From assembly GCA_947564645.1 (NCBI GenBank), contig CANOCU010000018.1, positions 1-59,867 on the forward strand: DNA of 59,867 bases. Direction: 5' to 3'. The stretch comes from an uncultured Lachnospiraceae bacterium. Lineage in GTDB: Bacteria; Bacillota; Clostridia; Lachnospirales; Lachnospiraceae. The notes beneath the pieces are model-generated. The model was not told the origin of the DNA, made no database searches, and worked only from the letters and a program-made list of their open reading frames with translations. The translations under genes and the position numbers were made by a program. Below, piece after piece: positions 58,380 through 59,867 of the stretch (the first letter of the stretch is position 1; each line of letters begins with the position of its first letter).

Positions 58380-59810
58380 ATGGGCAGGCAGATCATCAGT
58401 GTGGATAATTTCAACAAAACCGTGCGTTATTTCAGGAAAAACGGAATTCGACATGCCTATTATGCGGCAAAGGAACGGATTGAGGAGAAGAAAAGAGACT
58501 GCTATTGCTACAGGGAGCCGTCCGCCGCAGTTTTGGAGAAGCAGAGAGAGGAGACGGCGGATAGCCGTGATCTGTTCAGCATTGTTGTACCGGCTTATGA
58601 GACCAGGGAAGTGTTTTTACATGAGATGATCGATTCCGTGCGAGGACAGAGCTATGGAAAGTGGGAATTGATCATAGTTGATGCAAGCAGCAGCTCGTCG
58701 GTAGAGAAAGCCGTTGGACAAATCCTTGAGGAGACGGCGGATGAACGTATTAAGTATCAGCATTTGAGAGAAAATAAGGGCATCTCGGGAAATACGAATG
58801 CAGGAATCGAGACGGCCAGGGGAGATTATATCGCGTTGCTCGACCACGATGACCTGCTTGCTCCGGATGCCCTGTATCATATGGCAAAGGCTCTGCAAAG
58901 GTGCAGGGAGAAGGGAGAGCAGCCGGCGCTGCTCTATTCGGATGAAGATAAGTTTGAAAATAGAGATGACGATAACGGCAGTTATACGTCTGCGCATAGA
59001 AAATCGGAGTTTAATCTGGATTTGATCTTATCCAATAATTATGTGTGTCATTTCATGGCAGTGGAAGCGGGGCTTATGAAAAGGTTGAAACTGCGGGAGG
59101 AATATGACGGTGCACAGGACTATGATCTGGTATTGAGAGTAGTGGATCATGTGTACAGGACGACGATTTTGCAGGATTTTATGCAAAAATTTGTGCATAT
59201 TCCGGAAATTCTTTATCATTGGCGCTGTCATGCAGGATCTACGGCGCAAAATACGGCCAGTAAGACCTATGCCTATGAGGCAGGTAAAGCGGCGCTGGAA
59301 GACTTCTGCCACAGACGGGGGTGGGAGGTGAAGGTTGCGCACAGCCTGCATCTTGGATTCTATGAGATCACTTATCTGCCGGATCTTTTGTCAGTGCGCA
59401 AAGAGATAGGAATCGTGGGCGGCAGGATCCTGGATGCGGACAAAAAGATCCGTGCCGGCGCTTATGACAAGGATGGCGCCTGTATGTATGAGGGGCTTCA
59501 CAGGGAATACAGTGGCGGGAGTACGCACCGGGCAGTGTTGAAACAGGATGTCTATGCCGTGGATATCCGTTGTATGCAGGTAACACCGGCGTTATGGAAA
59601 GTCTATGAGGAGATTACCGGACTGCCGTACCGTGAAAGAGTGATACGGTATGGGAGAGGAAAGGGTAAGTCGGAACGATCCATTGCGGATCTTTCAGGAC
59701 TTGGCTGCGATGAGGCAGGATACAGGAAACTCAGCATGGAGCTTGGAGCAGCCGCTGCCAGGCTGGGCTATCTGGTGGTTTGGGATCCTTCCATAACATG
59801 CAGTATTTGA
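58380..59810 (+). CDS. Double-GT2 glycosyltransferase, second domain degenerate
   Basis: The 476-residue protein has an intact first GT2 domain (about 65-300), with S-I-V-V-P-A-Y-E-T, I-I-V-D-A-S-S-S, L-L-D-H-D-D-L-L and a late Y-H-W-R-C-H-A-G-S. The rest (about 330-476) aligns by eye with the back half of a second GT2 domain (I-G-I-V-G-G-R-I-L-D) but has lost the nucleotide-binding start and the metal acids. The start at 58380 follows GGGAG. An in-frame ATG at 58320 lies in the terminator and is rejected. It is the third member of the double-GT2 set. The 57 bases after it show nothing. Confidence 0.84.
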   Translation: MGRQIISVDNFNKTVRYFRKNGIRHAYYAAKERIEEKKRDCYCYREPSAAVLEKQREETADSRDLFSIVVPAYETREVFLHEMIDSVRGQSYGKWELIIVDASSSSSVEKAVGQILEETADERIKYQHLRENKGISGNTNAGIETARGDYIALLDHDDLLAPDALYHMAKALQRCREKGEQPALLYSDEDKFENRDDDNGSYTSAHRKSEFNLDLILSNNYVCHFMAVEAGLMKRLKLREEYDGAQDYDLVLRVVDHVYRTTILQDFMQKFVHIPEILYHWRCHAGSTAQNTASKTYAYEAGKAALEDFCHRRGWEVKVAHSLHLGFYEITYLPDLLSVRKEIGIVGGRILDADKKIRAGAYDKDGACMYEGLHREYSGGSTHRAVLKQDVYAVDIRCMQVTPALWKVYEEITGLPYRERVIRYGRGKGKSERSIADLSGLGCDEAGYRKLSMELGAAAARLGYLVVWDPSITCSI

Positions 59811-59867
59811 TAATATTAGGTAATTGCTAAATGTTGTTAGTCTTTGATGTGGATAATTATCCGTATA

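Overview
The window looks like a chromosomal segment of a Gram-positive anaerobe of the class Clostridia, most likely a Lachnospiraceae-type gut bacterium. Evidence: strong AGGAGG-type ribosome binding sites, short U-tract terminators, a sporulation-neutral Firmicutes gene set, GH25 lysozymes with SpaA-like and Ig-like domains, DltD/MBOAT-style acylation genes, a vanG-type cassette, and a dTDP-rhamnose / ABC-transported surface glycan locus. No rRNA, tRNA, CRISPR array, phage or transposase gene was found. Species cannot be named from the sequence alone.

Layout. (1) 1-2758: tail of a discoidin-like protein, a TetR repressor with two palindromic operators, then an SCP2-fold lipid carrier and a membrane-anchored alpha/beta hydrolase. 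(2) 2860-6162: a three-gene assembly line made of a free-standing condensation domain, an acyl carrier protein and an AMP-forming acyl ligase. (3) 6241-6837: a cytidylate-kinase-like protein on the minus strand. (4) 7114-12765: an AT-richer island with VanR/VanS, VanW, a VanG-type D-Ala-D-Ser ligase, a hexapeptide acetyltransferase and a soluble Ala/Ser racemase. It lacks any VanX/VanY/VanXY peptidase. (5) 12841-18821: a gene remnant, a GNAT enzyme, a MITE-like hairpin element, an ECF sigma / anti-sigma operon, a degenerate M23 protein paired with a bactofilin, and an XRE regulator. A short palindromic repeat family (core TATAGTAAACGA) is scattered from about 6980 to 17690.

(6) 18855-27934: a DNA-deoxyinosine glycosylase, then FkbH, a second acyl carrier protein, two large multi-pass membrane proteins, a VOC protein, GtrA, a radical SAM/SPASM protein and an SGNH lipoprotein. 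(7) 28285-39500: glycan assembly genes: a GT2, a permuted papain-like protein, a lysylphosphatidylglycerol-synthase-like flippase, a UDP-galactopyranose-mutase-like flavoprotein, membrane proteins, and an MBOAT acyltransferase with SGNH partners. (8) 39736-59810: a promoter and giant membrane-anchored GH25 lysozyme, then a hairpin-rich leader. After the leader comes one long, mostly overlapping run: rfbB, rfbA, a second GH25, rfbC, an ABC exporter (Wzm/Wzt type), a methyltransferase-kinase, three related double-GT2 proteins and a phosphoglucomutase.

How it fits together. Phosphoglucomutase makes glucose-1-phosphate for RfbA. RfbB and RfbC continue to dTDP-4-keto-rhamnose; the final reductase, RfbD, is not in the window. 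The GT2 proteins would build a lipid-linked polymer and the methyltransferase-kinase may cap it. Wzt carries a C-terminal glycan-binding domain and with Wzm would export the capped chain. The GH25 enzymes would remodel peptidoglycan at the site. MBOAT/SGNH and FkbH-ACP genes suggest acyl or glyceryl decoration. The most unusual elements are the WbdD-like cap enzyme in a Gram-positive ABC locus, the structured leader at 43092-43263, the dissociated condensation/ACP/ligase trio, and the vanG-like cassette with a split racemase and no peptidase.
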